Positions 1-12,842 are shown, numbered from the stretch's first letter. The stretch is 64,000 nt of DNA from Coffea arabica (GCF_036785885.1 NC_092312.1:21656001-21720000); one strand, 5' to 3'. The notes: generated by a model from the letters alone, not told the origin. Numbers and translations: made by a program.

Positions 1-780
1 AGTGAGGAGAATTGAGTTGATTATGTGGGCATTTTGGGGATCTTTCTCTTTTTTGTGTGATAAAAATGTTAACTTTAAAACTTATCTTTGTTTTCTTGTG
101 CTCTAAGCCTTGGTCTACTTAATCATGGTTGAAGGAGCTAATAGAGAAAGGAAGAAAGAGGACATTATTGACCAATTTATTGTCTTTGGCACTCCACTTT
201 TTGGACAACATTGGAGTGCCAATATCATGGCAGCTTTGTGGGTATTGGCATTTTTGTTGGGATGTGTTGGAGAGGCTATATATTCTCTTTCGGTTTATTT
301 CTTTGGAGGAGGCTGTCTTGAGGAAAATTTAGCCGATTTTATTTATCAGCAACAAGTTTTTTTATGAAGCGTGGATATATTGGAGTGCCTAAACTTTTTA
401 GTGATTCGGTGTTGAGTTTTAGGCAGCTTTGGCTGGACATATTGGAGGAACAGAAGGTTTTAATACTTTACCCTTTCTTCTTAACGTGCTCATTTTGTTA
501 GTCTCTAAGATAGTTCATGGCGCAGTTTTGTCTGACATTGTCATTAAATGAATCAAAATTGAATTTTTTATGTGTTGTTTCGGTAACTTAGCACTTGTGA
601 TTTGAAGAAAGGGAAAGATTGGCAAAAAAGTCAAGATATTTGATTTACTTTTTGAATTCAGTTCAGGTTGTTGAAGTCTGAAACTGTCTGAATTTATAAT
701 TTCCTTTTAATGGTTGTAAGTAGGGTTGGTTTAAATTTTGTGTGACAGTGGAAGCTAAATCTTATGATATGGTCATGCAG
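1..780 (+). other. Intron upstream of the first visible PAT exon
   Basis: There is no convincing exon here. The N-terminal part of this acyltransferase family (first two membrane segments) is not encoded in these bases, so the 5' exons probably lie before the window. The stretch ends in an acceptor (catgcag) at 780. Short ORFs from about 110 show no family resemblance. Confidence 0.55.
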
Positions 781-3700
781 TTGGTGATGCTGTTATGGAG
801 TTATTTTTCGGTTGTTTTCACGGATCCAGGCAGTGTGCCTCCAAATTGGAGGCCTGAATTGGATGAAGAAAGAGGAGATACTGACCCTTTGACGGAATCA
901 GAATTTGGGACAGCATCATCCGACCCTGTCAACCTGAGAGTGAGATATTGTAGAAAGTGCAACCAGTTTAAACCACCTCGGTGCCATCATTGTTCTGTTT
1001 GTAAGTTTTCTTCTGTCAAAGCAAAGTCATTTCCTTGTTTTCTGTTTATTTTTGTGAAGCTGAGTTTTATTGACTTAAATCTGTTAGGTGGGAGGTGTGT
1101 CCTAAAAATGGATCATCATTGTGTATGGGTTGTCAATTGTGTTGGCGCATTAAACTACAAGTATTTCCTTCTTTTCCTGGTAGGTATTTTGATCTCATCA
1201 GATGTTGCCTTAGTCTTAATTAGATTATTTTTCATTGTTTTGGTCTGATGGCAAATCAATTTTTCATTGTTTTGGTCTGATGGCAAATCAAAGAGCTTTG
1301 ACTATCTGATTTCATTTGTTTTCCTCACACTTATTCTTTTATAGTGTCTACTCTTACACCTGAAAATTTCTGATTTGATAAAGTTCCGGCGTGCTTATAC
1401 TGGATCAAGTCTCTTGTTTTTTTGTGATCCACTAAATTCTGGCCCATATGCAACTCTTCGCCTTGGCACCCATCTTATGTTAAGATCCAAGTGTCAGAAA
1501 GGTTTTTTAAATTGCTCAAACACAATTGGTTGAATAAAATTGTGGACCTGATATATTAATTTGGGTTGATGGATTTTAGTTTTCATCTCCCATTTGGCAA
1601 ATTAGTTTTTTATACAAGTCTGGTCCCTCTTTGTCAAATGCATATTGTTGGATGCCAATGTTGATCATTTCAGAAATTTTCCCTAGTTACTGCACCATAA
1701 ACTGGGTGATCCTTCAGAAAATTTTGGATCAGTACTTATTTGTTGTTTTCTTTAAAAAACTGGGCTATCATTTCAGAAATGTCCCCTAGTTACTGTACCT
1801 ATTTGTTGTTATCTTGTTTTGGATTAGTACTTCACACTCGTAGTTGCCGCTTGTTCCCCCATCTAGTTAAATTCAGTGCTAAAAATTGCACTGTGGAACA
1901 CACTAGAACTGCATTTGAAGGTGCTGTATTCCAACCAGCACAATCTGTAGCTGCTGAACCACAAATTGCTAGGGTCACCTGGAACTGTCAGATAGTTAAT
2001 TGTCTCTCTTTATGGATTAAACCACACTAACTGCACTTAGTGTTTCTTGAATGAATTTTAACTGGTGCACATCTCTTGATTTAGAAGGACATGTATATCC
2101 CCAAACTATGGAGACCTGAGTATTATAACCCGAAAATCCATTTCAGCCTTGGTATAAAACTCTGAAATCATATTTGACAATTCATATGCAACCCCAACTG
2201 ATATTCATGTATTTCTTTTTTTTTTTCCTGCCTCCTGGTGGCTGCCACAAGTTACTTTATGTGAATGTAGCCATTGAGCATTAGTCCATGGCTTAAGAAT
2301 CTCATATCCTTTTTGTGATGCAGTTCTACACATTTCTTGAGACCAGTCTTGCGACACTAGCATTGCTACCTCATTTTGTTGCATTCTTCAGTGATGGGGA
2401 GATTGCTGGGACTCCAGGCAATCTTGCTACCACCTTCCTTGCCTTTGGTAAGGTTATGAGCCTTTTTCTGGCAGATTTTCTTCTGTATTCTTTGAAGTAC
2501 CCTTTTTGTATTAACTTTCTCTTCGTAACAGTATTGAACCTTGCATTTGCTCTGAGCGTCTTGGGGTTTCTGATCATGCACATATCCCTGGTGGCAGCTA
2601 ATACCACGACAATTGAGGTCTTTTACTGTTCTTGTTTCTTTTGTTAAATATAAAAGGAATCTTAATCCTTGAATACTTACTATTTTTCCCTCCTTTGTTC
2701 TTTCAGTAAAACATAGTTTTTCCAATCTTTGAGATTTTGAGGGAATTAATTAGTGAAATACTCCTCATTTGTGAAATGGAATTTTTCATGAAGTCATTTT
2801 CTAGTGGTGTGTTGTGTTGATAGAGGAACTGTTTCTGATTACATCCCTCAGCAAGTGAATCAACGTTTTTAAAAGCGATATTTAGCCTATAGATACATGC
2901 CATGGCTCTGGTATAGAAAAAGTTGCTGATGAATTATCTTCTAATTGTTAATTTATTTGTTCAGGCATATGAGAAGAAGACTACTCCAAAGTGGCGGTAT
3001 GATCTGGGTCGAAAGAGAAACTTTGAACAGGTATCAATTACTTGGTAGATTTAAGTAATACCTCTTCTTTTGTATTCCAACAGAAAAATTCTTTGAAATG
3101 GTCTTTTATTTATTTATTTCTTGATTTTAAATCTAAAATGGGACAAACTATGAGATTGCAATTTCAGATGTTAAGACAAAAAGCTTTAGCATCAGTATAT
3201 TTGTACAAAGAGTCGAAGAGAATTTGCATTAGTTACTGCTGTGGTATCTGAAACTTTCACCAATGGCATCTGTTTCCATCTAAACGCTTATATTTCTTTC
3301 TTGCCAAAAACTTCCAAAATTAGCTATTTAGGACCTCCTTCCGCATTGTCCCGTGTACCAATTTTGACCAGTCTTTATAATTTTTGATAGCTGCTAATTG
3401 GACCCACTGCAGTCTTGAAGGAAGAAAAACCAATTCTAGTATTTGCAAATCCTTTTGCATTTTATTCATATATTTACTTGATGAATTGGTTTATGTTACT
3501 TTGACCTTCTGTAATTTTATGGCTGCAAGATGGACCTAATTCTTGGGAGGTATATTCTTATCACTGTTGAAGTACTTCAGAGAAAGGACCTTCTTGTTGG
3601 TGTTTGTGTATCCCGTTATCTTTTGAGTTCCACGCCCTAGTCTCTACTTATCTGCAAGTTGACACTGATGTTCATTTTCCACATCAGAGCCACAGTTGGG

Positions 3701-4547
3701 TTTTTAACTCAAACATGTCCTTTAAGTACACAGTTACGAATGCATAGATTTGTTGAGTGTGCATAATTAAAGTGCTAAGTGGGCTTTCTTAGGTTAATTA
3801 TAATGAATATGAACTCGTTAGGTGCAAAGTTCTGAATGACCAACCCTCTTCTTCTTCCCAGTGATCAAACTTAGTTATCTCAAATTTGATGTTTTCTTGG
3901 GAAAGGTCTAATGCCAATTCCCTAGAATACCAATTAGTAGCCAATTGTCAGTGTATGGCTTCCTACATTCCACTCACTCAATAAAAATTGAGTTTTTTCT
4001 CTCCTGCATTCTGCCTTTTGGAGAATATTCTTGTCATCTTCCTAATGGCTTGGGGAATATAAATTTTTTGAAACGCAGGCAACAAGTGGGTTGGAACTCT
4101 GATTAAGTCTTATGTCATGGAGCTATTGATGTACTGTTGATTTTATCCCTCTAAATCACATTGGACTTTCGTCCCCCACTCGTGTTTTTGTAGGGTGATA
4201 CATGGCTTTCTAGTTTTTGAAATCGAGTTGCATTGCTGGTCTGAACCGTTTGTATTTGATTTTTTGTTTTAAAAACTGAAATATTTCATGGTCGGAGATG
4301 TCTTTGGTTGTATACGAGCTATAGCTACCATGGGCTTTTCTTTCTGCTATATAATGGAATAAGCCTTTGCAGGTTTCTGTGTTTCGCCCTTTTTAACTGT
4401 ATTGGCCTTTGGGTATTCTAGGTTTTTGGGTTGGACAGAAGGTACTGGTTCATCCCAACTTATTCAGAAGAAGATATACGAAGGATACCTGCCCTACAGG
4501 GTCTTGAATATCCGTCGAAACCTGACTTTGATGCCCAAGAATTCTGA
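781..4547 (+). CDS. DHHC-type protein S-acyltransferase (PAT13/PAT14-like), 3' six exons
   Basis: Palmitoyltransferase that moves a fatty acyl group onto cysteines of target proteins at Golgi, endosomal or plasma membranes. I read the CDS as join(781..1000, 1088..1179, 2324..2447, 2532..2617, 2965..3030, 4422..4547), 714 nt or 237 residues, all introns GT-AG and in frame. Visible in order: the [12 protein letters not shown] stretch before the cysteine-rich domain, the [18 protein letters not shown] zinc-binding part, the catalytic DHHC in [12 protein letters not shown], two hydrophobic membrane segments (exon 3 and exon 4), the TTxE motif (NTTTIE), and a C-terminus ending [10 protein letters not shown]. 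The order and wording match Arabidopsis PAT13/PAT14 as I remember them. The gene is cut by the window edge: the start codon and first two membrane helices are missing. The intron 3031-4421 is about 1.4 kb. No defect is seen in the visible part. Confidence 0.93.
1228..1291. repeat. Perfect 32-bp tandem duplication in a PAT intron
   Basis: Two adjacent identical 32-bp copies (1228-1259 and 1260-1291), each ending ggcaaatcaa, lie in the intron between the second and third visible exons. They look like a recent replication-slippage duplication with no evident function. Confidence 0.9.
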
Positions 4548-5723
4548 ACCTTGTTCGACATTTTGTAAGAAAACGGGTTTCTTCCCTAGTCGAAGCTACA
4601 GTGGAGCACCAAAAGCACGATTTTTTCACCCTTTAATTTGCATGGTTATTGATTTGGGACTGGTGCAGCCGTCTGGTGGCAACAACTCGAGGATGATTAA
4701 CCTGGTTGGAGTGGAAGCCCTTGGACCGCACAGGCGAGGATGCCTTGACGATCTGATTTGCTGACACGTGTTGATTAGAACTCTGGGTGGTAGGTTGCAT
4801 ACAGAAAAGATCCCGTTGAGATGGTGGCCATGTTTGATGTTCTTGTAAGCTTTAATTGTAGTTTCACAAAGATGTAGATAGTCTATCTCAGTAGCTAACA
4901 CGTAATGATGGTGTAACCCTTGTGATCACTTGTGTTGGTGCCTGGAGAAATCAATTAGAGGAGAAATGTTTTCTACTCTTTTCATGTATTACGTACGCTA
5001 AATGTCAGGGCCTTCAATATAATCCTAGTTGTCGTTTTAATTTTAAGTTCTGAAGGCGAATGCTGCAAAATGAAAATGTTACTCTTATAGGAAGATGGAG
5101 CTCTGCTCCACGAAAAAACAAGTCATTTTTTCCCCTTCTATCCACGTCTATCTTGGATTGCTATTCTAAAAAGTTTTTATTAAAAAAATTTATATTGAAA
5201 TATAGTGATTTAATATATGTAAGAATCAAATTCAGCTTCGTATATGAATCAAATTCATTTGTAGCCCAAGAAGTTTATGCTTCTAGCTAGGACAAAATGT
5301 TTCACAATTCTTGAATCCTTTTTCGGCATTAATGGCTCGTAGTTATCATGAAATTGGAGCTAGGCATTATGTTTTCAAAAACTGTTATCCTGTTTGGATT
5401 GCAGTTCTTTAGAGCGTTTATTGTTTTGACAGGTTTTATAAAAAATATCTATATATATATATATATTCTGTAAATATATCAAAATTTTTTCCGAAGAACA
5501 CTCAATAAAACTTTTCCCCAAAAGCTGCAATTCAATTGGGAGCGTGAGAATTCCATGCATTAAAGGAACGTTCTGCAGACCAGAAGAAGACATTCTTATT
5601 AATATTTCACTTTTTATTTTGGAGGCTGAAAAACGCAAATACTCCTGTAGAGTAGTACTTAAGTGGCAAAAATTTCAAATCAGTTGAGTGACCCCCCAAA
5701 AATAATAATAATAATAATAATAA
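4548..5723 (+). other. PAT 3' UTR and spacer
   Basis: About 450 bp of transcribed-looking 3' sequence follows the stop, then an AT-rich spacer with a (TA)n run near 5448-5466 and an (ATA)n run at 5700-5723. No gene is seen. Confidence 0.5.
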
Positions 5724-6654
5724 GGGTCAAATGCAAAAAATCCCCCACAAACTATATACCCAGTCGTAGTTTACCCCATAAACTATAATAATAGGCAATT
5801 TGCCCCGTTAAATGATATGTTTGGACAACACTACCCCTACTATCTTAAATCCTTCTTCTTTTTTTTTTTTCTCTATTAGATTTTTTCATTTTTTCCTTTT
5901 ATTTATTTTCTCCATCTCTCGTGGAACTAACCAACGTCTCTCTCTAATGTGAAAAAACTTACATCAAAAATTTTAATATTTTTTAAACTGCTTTTTTAAT
6001 TTGTTTATTTGTTAAATTCATTCTTAATAATTTGTCATAAACTCTTTATTATTACAAAATATATGAAGCTTATATTGTAAAGTGTATTAATCTAGTAATT
6101 CAACAATTTAAGTACCTATAAACTAATTAGGAGTTCACAGTTACTCAACTACTTATAATAAAAGTAACATATTATATATCACATAAAAAAGAAAAGTTAG
6201 CAATTGTTATTTGTAGTAAAATAAAAAATAAGAATAAACAACAATAGTAGTTCATTTTTTTTTTGTTATTGATGCTACTAATAATTGATTAATCAATTTC
6301 TCTATTTTGTTGTTATATATTTGAAAAGTTCATTTTCTTAAATGACATTGACTTCAACATTTGGACAAAAAATCTTGTATTCCATATATTTTTTTTTATA
6401 AAATATTGACATACAAAATTAAGAAATAAACAAATTTTGACTAATCTAGTCTACTTATTTAAACAATGTTTAAAGAAAAAAAGGAAGAATTTAAAAATAA
6501 AATGATAGGGAAAAAAGAAAAATAATAATGCTTAAAATAAAAGGGATAGATTTGCCCAAACATATTATTCAAGGAGGCAAAATGCCTATTATTATAGTTT
6601 ATGGGGTAAACTACAATTGGGTATTTAGTTTGTGGAGTTTTTTACATTTAACCC
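5724..6654. mobile_element. MULE-type MITE with long terminal inverted repeats and 9-bp TSD
   Basis: The left end begins GGGTCAAATGCAAAAAATCC. The right end, read on the other strand, begins GGGTTAAATGTAAAAAACTCC, and the two arms stay alignable for about 130 bp. Both contain the words TAGTTTACCCCATAAACTAT and AATATGTTTGG or close variants. The element is flanked by taataataa on both sides (5715-5723 and 6655-6663), although the left copy lies in an ATA microsatellite, which weakens it as TSD evidence. The 930-bp interior is AT-rich with no transposase. Long inverted repeats plus a 9-bp duplication fit a non-autonomous Mutator-like element. Its right end is only about 90 bp from the TATA box of the MLF gene. 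Confidence 0.82.
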
Positions 6655-6742
6655 TAATAATAATTCAAGAGATGCAAGGAGAACGATCTGGAATTAAAAG
6701 CAAAACACGTGTCATCTCCTGTTTGGTCCCGATAGCCGAGCA

Positions 6743-6756
6743 CCACTATATATATA
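6743..6756 (+). promoter_or_regulatory. Putative TATA box of the first MLF gene
   Basis: An actatatatatatg run lies upstream of a pyrimidine-rich leader (6780-6842). That leader ends in a donor (gaag/gtgaatg at 6843), giving a 5' UTR intron that closes at 7303. Confidence 0.45.
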
Positions 6757-7310
6757 TGCCTTAGGCCGAGGTTCTGAATTCTAGTCTGCTCCCTCCCTTT
6801 CTATCTTTGGATCCATCTCAATTGTATACAAATCGCCTGAAGGTGAATGAAATTCTCTTCTTATTTTATTTAATTTTAGCTCTTCTTCTTCTTCATTTAT
6901 TTTTATTAGCTTTCTGCTTCGTTTTGGACATAGTTATGGCAATGATCGTGTGATTGAACTTTCTTTTAATAGCTACGGAATTGAGCTGTTTGCATGCTTA
7001 ATTTGGTTCAGTTCTTCTTCTTCTTCTGCTCTCTCTCTGTCTCTCTCTCTTTCCGGTTTATTCGTGAATGCATGGTATCCTGTTATTTGTGAACTGTTAT
7101 TCATATCTCTCGATTTATATGTACCCGGTCATCTTCAATATCTTGCAGTTCCTTGGATAATAACTGTGTGTATGTCTCAAGTCATAATTTCTGTCAATTT
7201 AGTTGGAAGAAACTGAGTAGTGGAAATCAGGAGTTTTGATGATTTCTTCATTTTGGGGAGCTTAATTGATCTTTTTTTTTTTTTGCGTTTTTCGATCGTG
7301 CAGGAGCGTA

Positions 7311-9199
7311 ATGTCGGGTATATTTGGAGGGAGAGACCCTTTTGATGACCCCTTCTTTACTCGCCCTTTAGGTGGCTTATTTGGGTCCAAAATGTCTGCT
7401 TCGGCTGCTCCTTCTGGTGATCCAGTGCACAGCAATAGGTTGAAGGCACCGATTATTGAGGAGCTAGATATTGAGGATGATAATATATCTGGAGGAGAGG
7501 AGGATCCAGGGACTGCATCTGCTAATCAAAATCCATTTGTTGAGCACCCTGAGGACCAAATTGATGGTAAAGTTAAAGCCCCTTCACCCAATGATTCTGA
7601 ATTAGTTTAACGGATATTATTTGTCTGTAATCATTTCGATTTGTTGCTATGATTACTGTGGAGGTGTTGCAGATCATCATAAGAGCAAAACTAATAGCAA
7701 GAATAAAGAACTAGTATATAGGTCCGATCGTAATAAGGTGGGAGGAGAACGACCCCAAAAAGGAAGTGTCAGCTTCCAGAAAGTCACTTATGGAGGCATA
7801 AATGGGGCTTACTACACTGCTTCAACAACCCGAAGAACAGGAAATGATGGAGTAAGTAAACTGCCCTATGCCTTCTCATTTCTACACTTCTTCTTCATCA
7901 GAACTTTTGGCAGTTGAGATTTGTTCTGGGTTCTGTAGAAGATCTCATATTAAGGGTTCATTTGGCAATCAGGTGGTGTTGGAAGACAGAAAAGAAGCTG
8001 ATAGTACTACTGGTCAAGCAACCCATCGTATCTCTAAAGGGATCCATGACAAGGTAATGTTATTTTGATGTTCCGACTGATAGTCTTGCAGTTCTTGAAG
8101 GAAGATAAGTTTTTGGTCTCGTGGATTACTTATTGTATTACTTGTCAGAGAGCCGGTTAAATAATAGGGTTATAGGTAATAATGAAGCAATAGTTCTGGA
8201 ATTGATCATGAAGACTATGACGACAATCCATGTCACATACAGATCATATCTTTTGAGCGTTTTTTATATTTGTTGATGCTCAGTGGCTGCATCAAGTGGC
8301 TTGTTTATGACTCTAAGGAAAAGTAATTGAATAGCACTATAGCTTCTTTCATGGTACAGGATGAGTCTTAAGTGTTGTTTTTACTATTTTGACTTGCTTT
8401 TGTTTCTGCGATTTCATTACTTGTTAAGTTAGTCAGATATCTGTTGTTGTTCTCGACTAGTAGATACATATATGATGCTTACAAATATGACAATGGCAGG
8501 TTAAGAGTTATCTGCTTCTAGGTTGATTTCATAGTTCATTTTTCTTATAAACTGTACAATATGTGACTGAGAATTAGTGTGGAAATTGAAGTGTTTTGTC
8601 ACACTTTTTTAGGGTCACTCAGTGACAAGGCAGCTTAATGCTGATGGTGAGGTGGACACAATGCAAACTTTGCATAATTTAGATGAAGGTTTGTTTTCCT
8701 GTATATGTTTGCTCTTCATGTCTATACTTCATCATGCTTGTTGGTTGAGGATCTGTACGCTTCCAATCCCTCTCAGATGAATTAGCGGGTTTCGATCAAA
8801 GTTGGAGAGGTAGTGCTGATATGCATTTACCAGGATGGGATATGCCATTGGACTTTCATTCAAAGCCTGGTGAGTGATGCACATTATTTGACCTGTTCAG
8901 GGCAAGGACTATTCCCATGTATTGTCTCTTTTGCTGCATATAATCAGTTAAAAGGAGAAAACTATAGATGCATCACTATGTCTGGGTGAAAGATTTGTAA
9001 CACCGTGTGAGTGCTGTTTTTTTGTTGCTGTGCATGCTCGAATCATGCAGGTATTGGTGGCAGCCGGCTTACCTCCTGGAGTGGCTGGGGTCAACCAATT
9101 TGGCAGCAGCTCGGTAGAGATGCTAGTTTGAGACCTGGTGCTCAAGCTGATTCAGCTAGAGGAAGACCTAAAAAGACAGTTTCAATTCCAATAGAGTAG
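7311..9199 (+). CDS. Myeloid leukemia factor (MLF) family protein, copy 1
   Basis: Member of the eukaryotic MLF family, small proteins linked in animals to transcription control and protein quality control; the plant role is poorly defined. CDS join(7311..7566, 7673..7851, 7973..8053, 8613..8688, 8777..8869, 9051..9199), 834 nt, 277 residues, all junctions GT-AG and in frame. The start (GGRDPFDDPFF soon after Met) follows an acceptor at 7302-7303 that closes a leader intron. Visible: the N-terminal DPFDDPFF motif, an acidic segment (EELDIEDD), then the MLF core with VTYGGINGAYYTAS, the ISKGIHDKGHSVTRQ segment, TLHNLDEDELAGFDQSW, and a Trp-rich tail (SGWGQPIWQQ). It is a paralogue of the gene at 24820-26683, sharing exon phases and identical exon lengths for three internal exons (81, 76 and 93 nt). 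It lacks the 78-nt exon that copy 2 has before the last exon. It appears intact. Confidence 0.9.
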
Positions 9200-10097
9200 A
9201 TGTGTTGATAATTGGATTTGAGAATTTTGAGTAGTTGGACGGCAAGACGTGGTGCCAATGGGATCATGCCTTCTCTATTGGCCTGTAAGAGTTATAAAAG
9301 CTGAGCCAACCCATGCAACGTTTTCTGAATTACAGCCCGTAAGTTATTTGCTTTGAAGAGTGGGGTTCTGATGCCCAACTGATTGCTTGAATAATCTTGT
9401 TTGCTTTGAGCTATAGTAGCAGATCAAGTGGGAAGTTGGTTTGTTTTTTGGTCTGTGGTCTATGTAAATAGGCAGTGTATTGTCGATGCTTCTTTCACTG
9501 AACGTCAATTTTATCATACTCTGGCATGAAATATCAGGGTTTCCTCAAGTACGGCTATTTAGTACTTGCGCCCTAATTAGTATTAGTCAAGACTCGAGAG
9601 AGAGGTTTGGCTATTATGGTAATTGCCGATTGGGAAAAGTGAAGGCAAACACGGTAACGTTCATTCTGGCAATTCTTTCCATATAATTTGATAGAATGCC
9701 TATAAAAAGAGCCCAAAGGGCCTAAAGATCGATGCGGGTGGCCATTGTTGCTCAACTCTTATTTCTTTTCCTTTTCTTTTTACAAAGTACAAATTATAAA
9801 CAACAGATTCAAGTGTGAAGAAAAAAAAAACTACTGCCATCCATTCGAAAGGGTTGGCGAAAGCAAACAGGAGGATTCAAGAAACCTCGAATCGAACTCT
9901 GAACTAGGATTGGAACTAATTGAAGATGCTGTGCCCACGACAACACGATCAAGCAAACCAGAGAAGCGAGAAGCACATAATGGCCATGCAGTCTGCAGCA
10001 CATCTGGAGAGAGGGAAGTAGATGCTTAGACTGGCTAGCCAAAGAAGCAGCTCAACACCGAGCACTCCAGGGTCCAATGGATGCACCATCACTTAAG
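9200..10097. other. MLF copy 1 3' UTR and spacer
   Basis: About 280 bp look like the 3' UTR of the MLF gene. The rest is unremarkable spacer with only short unsupported ORFs. Confidence 0.5.
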
Positions 10098-10552
10098 AGC
10101 TGTTAATCGAACCGGGTAACTCACGAGTCGAGCTCGATTTGGCTCGCACTCGACTTGGCTCGTATTTCTCAGTAAACGAGTCGGGTTTGAGTTCTACCTG
10201 TACTCGTTTATGAATCGAGACAAGTCGAACTCGGCTCAGGAACTATTCGATAGGCTAGCAATACAAGGGAAGTAGTGATTGCTGTCCTAATTTTTCTTTT
10301 CTCTTCCCTTTTCCATAGCTCGCTAAAGCTTGTTAAACTTGGCTCGTTAAACTCGGCTCGATTTTCAAACTCAAGTTCGAGCTTGAAGCTGAGTTTGGCA
10401 AGTCGATTTCAAATGGCTTTTGAAATTCGAATTACTAATCGAGCAAGTTCGAGTTAATTTGATAAATGTTTGAGTCGAGTGCTCACTCAATAGATGTTTG
10501 AGTCGAGTTCGATCAGCAGGTGTTCGAGCTCGCCTCATCTCGATTAACAGCT
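10098..10552. mobile_element. Putative hAT-like MITE with CTCGA-rich interior
   Basis: The left end AGCTGTTAATCGA (10098-10110) is an exact inverted match to TCGATTAACAGCT (10540-10552). The interior is full of GAGTCGAG and GCTCG words in both orientations, typical of a dispersed plant MITE type whose ends read GCTGTTAA. I could not find a convincing 8-bp duplication, so the family is tentative. A related, more degenerate sequence lies near 57712-58125. Confidence 0.6.
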
Positions 10553-11410
10553 TCCACCAGTAGCTTTTAGATAGCTTTTAGCCCCTTCTCTGTATCCAAA
10601 AAAAAAAAAAAAAAACCACTCATTCTTGGGAAAAGGTCTTACTGTTCACATTTTAAAACTAACGGGACAAAAATGTATAGCATGTTCGGATTGAATTGTA
10701 AGTAAGAAATTCAAAACTTCTTAGAAAAATAAAATTAAGAAAAAGGGTGTTGCCTTGATAACGCTATGTAACTTTGCACATGAGCTCGTATTCAATATTA
10801 CATCTGCATACAAACAAAAGAAAATTATATATATACTACATCTCCATCATAAAAATTGAAAAAATAATTTACCATAAGTATGTGTTCATGAGGTGTTGCA
10901 CCATCGCAGTGCACCCCCTTCATCATAGGTTGTGGGCTGACACTTCATATTCAGCTAACTTCGTGCATTGAATTTTCACGTACGTTAAATGCCTTCCTTG
11001 GAAGGGGGTGAAGTATTTTCAGTTTGGTTTGTTGAACTGAAAAAAATAATACATAAATAACCTTTAAATTAATCAATGTCTTTATATAAATACCATGTTG
11101 AAAGTAAATCCCTTTTTTTTTCCCAAAAACTTATTGTTTATTTTCTAATACAAATTTATTACTGTTTATATCCTTTCTTATTTTACTACATGATTTAACT
11201 AGACCAATAAAAATACTTCTCACGTTTGATTGTTTTAAAATAATTCTTGTAGGAAAGGAGTTCTCTTCAAATTTCAATTACCATTTGTGAGATAAGAATG
11301 GTGATTAAAGTGAGCTTTTTCTTTGTAATCCAAGCAAGGTGTTTATTTACATATTGTGATACCTACTGGATATGTTAGCACACTTAAATTATATATTTAA
11401 TTTTTTATGT

Positions 11411-11452
<42 letters not shown>

Positions 11453-11930
11453 TCATATTTTTATATTCTTGTATTTATATATTTTTCAAATGAACTTCAC
11501 TTTTGTGAAAAAATTAACACAAGATATTTCTTGTTAAGGAGTTCCACTAGGCACTCCATAGTCAAGCCCATTAATAATAATAATAATAATGAAAAAGAAG
11601 GGTAACACACAGGTTTGCCTCAAGAGTTGCCGACCTTTGGGGTTAAATATAGGATTAGGTTTAATTAACTAACTTCAAAAGTTTTGAAAAAAAAAATTTC
11701 GGTCCAAATCCAAGAAACAAATTGTTCTCTCCGAATCAATAAATGGCATGGAGTTTCATAAAATTTGCCACTTAACACATAAATGAAGTCCTTTTTTAAC
11801 TCTTGGCATCATCTGACACTAACGGTTCATTGAGTAAAATTAATCCTTCAACGGTGATAGTGAGTGACAGTGTCGATATGTAGACGACCAATGCTTCCGG
11901 AACCACTCGGCCACACATTTATAGTATAAT
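10553..11930. other. AT-rich spacer with microsatellites
   Basis: It contains an A run at about 10597-10615, a compound (CA)n(TA)n tract at about 11412-11452 and an (ATA)n tract near 11570-11590. No gene is supported. Confidence 0.5.
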
Positions 11931-12527
11931 TGAGGAGGTGATTTTTAGTTGGTAACTAGACCGACCTGGATCAGTCCTCTCTGAGATGAAGTGAGGTGAA
12001 CTCCTGTGTTCGAAGTGAACCTCCTCGTCCGAAGTGTGTGGCGGGGCTTCTCCCCTGATATCACTCCGACGATCAAGTTAGTATGAGAACCAGAATAATG
12101 AGAATGAGTTAATGAACAGTGTATGCTTACTTGTTGGGAGTGTGTCTGGGGTATTTATAGAAGAGAGGTGGTCAAGACGGAAGGCTCATGCTAGCGGGAC
12201 CCACTCTCTGGCATTACGGCTCTGTCTCCTGTCAGGAGGTCTGACTCTGACACTGTAGCCGCCTGGGAGTGATGACGGAGGATATGGTGCAGGTGCCATT
12301 AAGTGCCTCCAGTGCTTTTCAGATAAAGTGCTGGTCCTGGATGATGTCAGGTGGGTTGACATCATCAGCGTGCAGCTGAGGCGGGGGTGCCGAGGTCGGC
12401 TACACAGTATGCTATGGAAACGGCCGAGCCCGAGCTCAGGGATGATGTCCGGGACACGGATGAACTCCGATGAGGGACGAGGTGAGTCCACCTCGGCCAC
12501 TCGGGATGGCCGAGGTGAGCATCCTCA
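11931..12527 (-). repeat. 3' LTR of the Tat element
   Basis: It starts TGAGGAGGTG and ends GCATCCTCA as written on the plus strand. It is nearly identical to the LTR at 21096-21692, with differences seen only at ttttTagttgg/ttttTggttgg and cctgAtatc/cctgGtatc. Its own promoter would read leftward, out of the element. Confidence 0.95.
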
Positions 12528-12528
12528 A

Positions 12529-12541
12529 TAAGCCCCCCAAG
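12529..12541 (-). promoter_or_regulatory. Polypurine tract
   Basis: On the minus strand the sequence cttggggggctta immediately precedes the 3' LTR. This is the expected position of the plus-strand primer. Confidence 0.75.
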
Positions 12542-12833
12542 CCTCGGATGCTCCGAGCAAGGGAGGTGCCGAGGCTTCCTAGTGCTGAAGTCATGAAGAG
12601 TCGAGGCTCCGAAACCGCTCCGGAAGATGCGGGGACTCGACACGTGGACGAGTCAGTTGATAGGACGTGGTCACTGATAACCGTCGCGTCGTGAAGTAGT
12701 GGGACGTTTCGTGCAGAAGGTGTCAGTCGAAAGGACGGGGCATTAATGAGGAGAGAGGGAGGCGTGACGTTTTGAATTCGATCGTGATCGTCTTTTCGTA
12801 TTCTTGCCGCCTCTTCGGATTCTGGCTCTCCTC

Positions 12834-12842
12834 TATAAATAG
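12834..12842 (+). promoter_or_regulatory. TATA box for the antisense gene
   Basis: A tataaatag motif lies in a GC-rich context (cctctataaatagg). It is about 30 bp upstream of a probable start site near 12865 and 177 bp before the chosen ATG at 13019. It faces opposite to gag-pol and is outside the LTR. Confidence 0.65.

Noticed and set aside
742-1248. Open frame with an ATG at 742 as the start of the acyltransferase
   Set aside because: The first residues do not fit the family, an acceptor ends at 780, and the frame reads through the intron at 1001-1087. The real N-terminus must lie upstream of the window.
2366-2725. 119-residue minus-strand ORF
   Set aside because: It is the antisense shadow of the two membrane-segment exons of the acyltransferase.
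12186-12694. ORFs inside the LTRs
   Set aside because: Present in both LTR copies, overlapping in several frames, no protein family. Regulatory repeat sequence.
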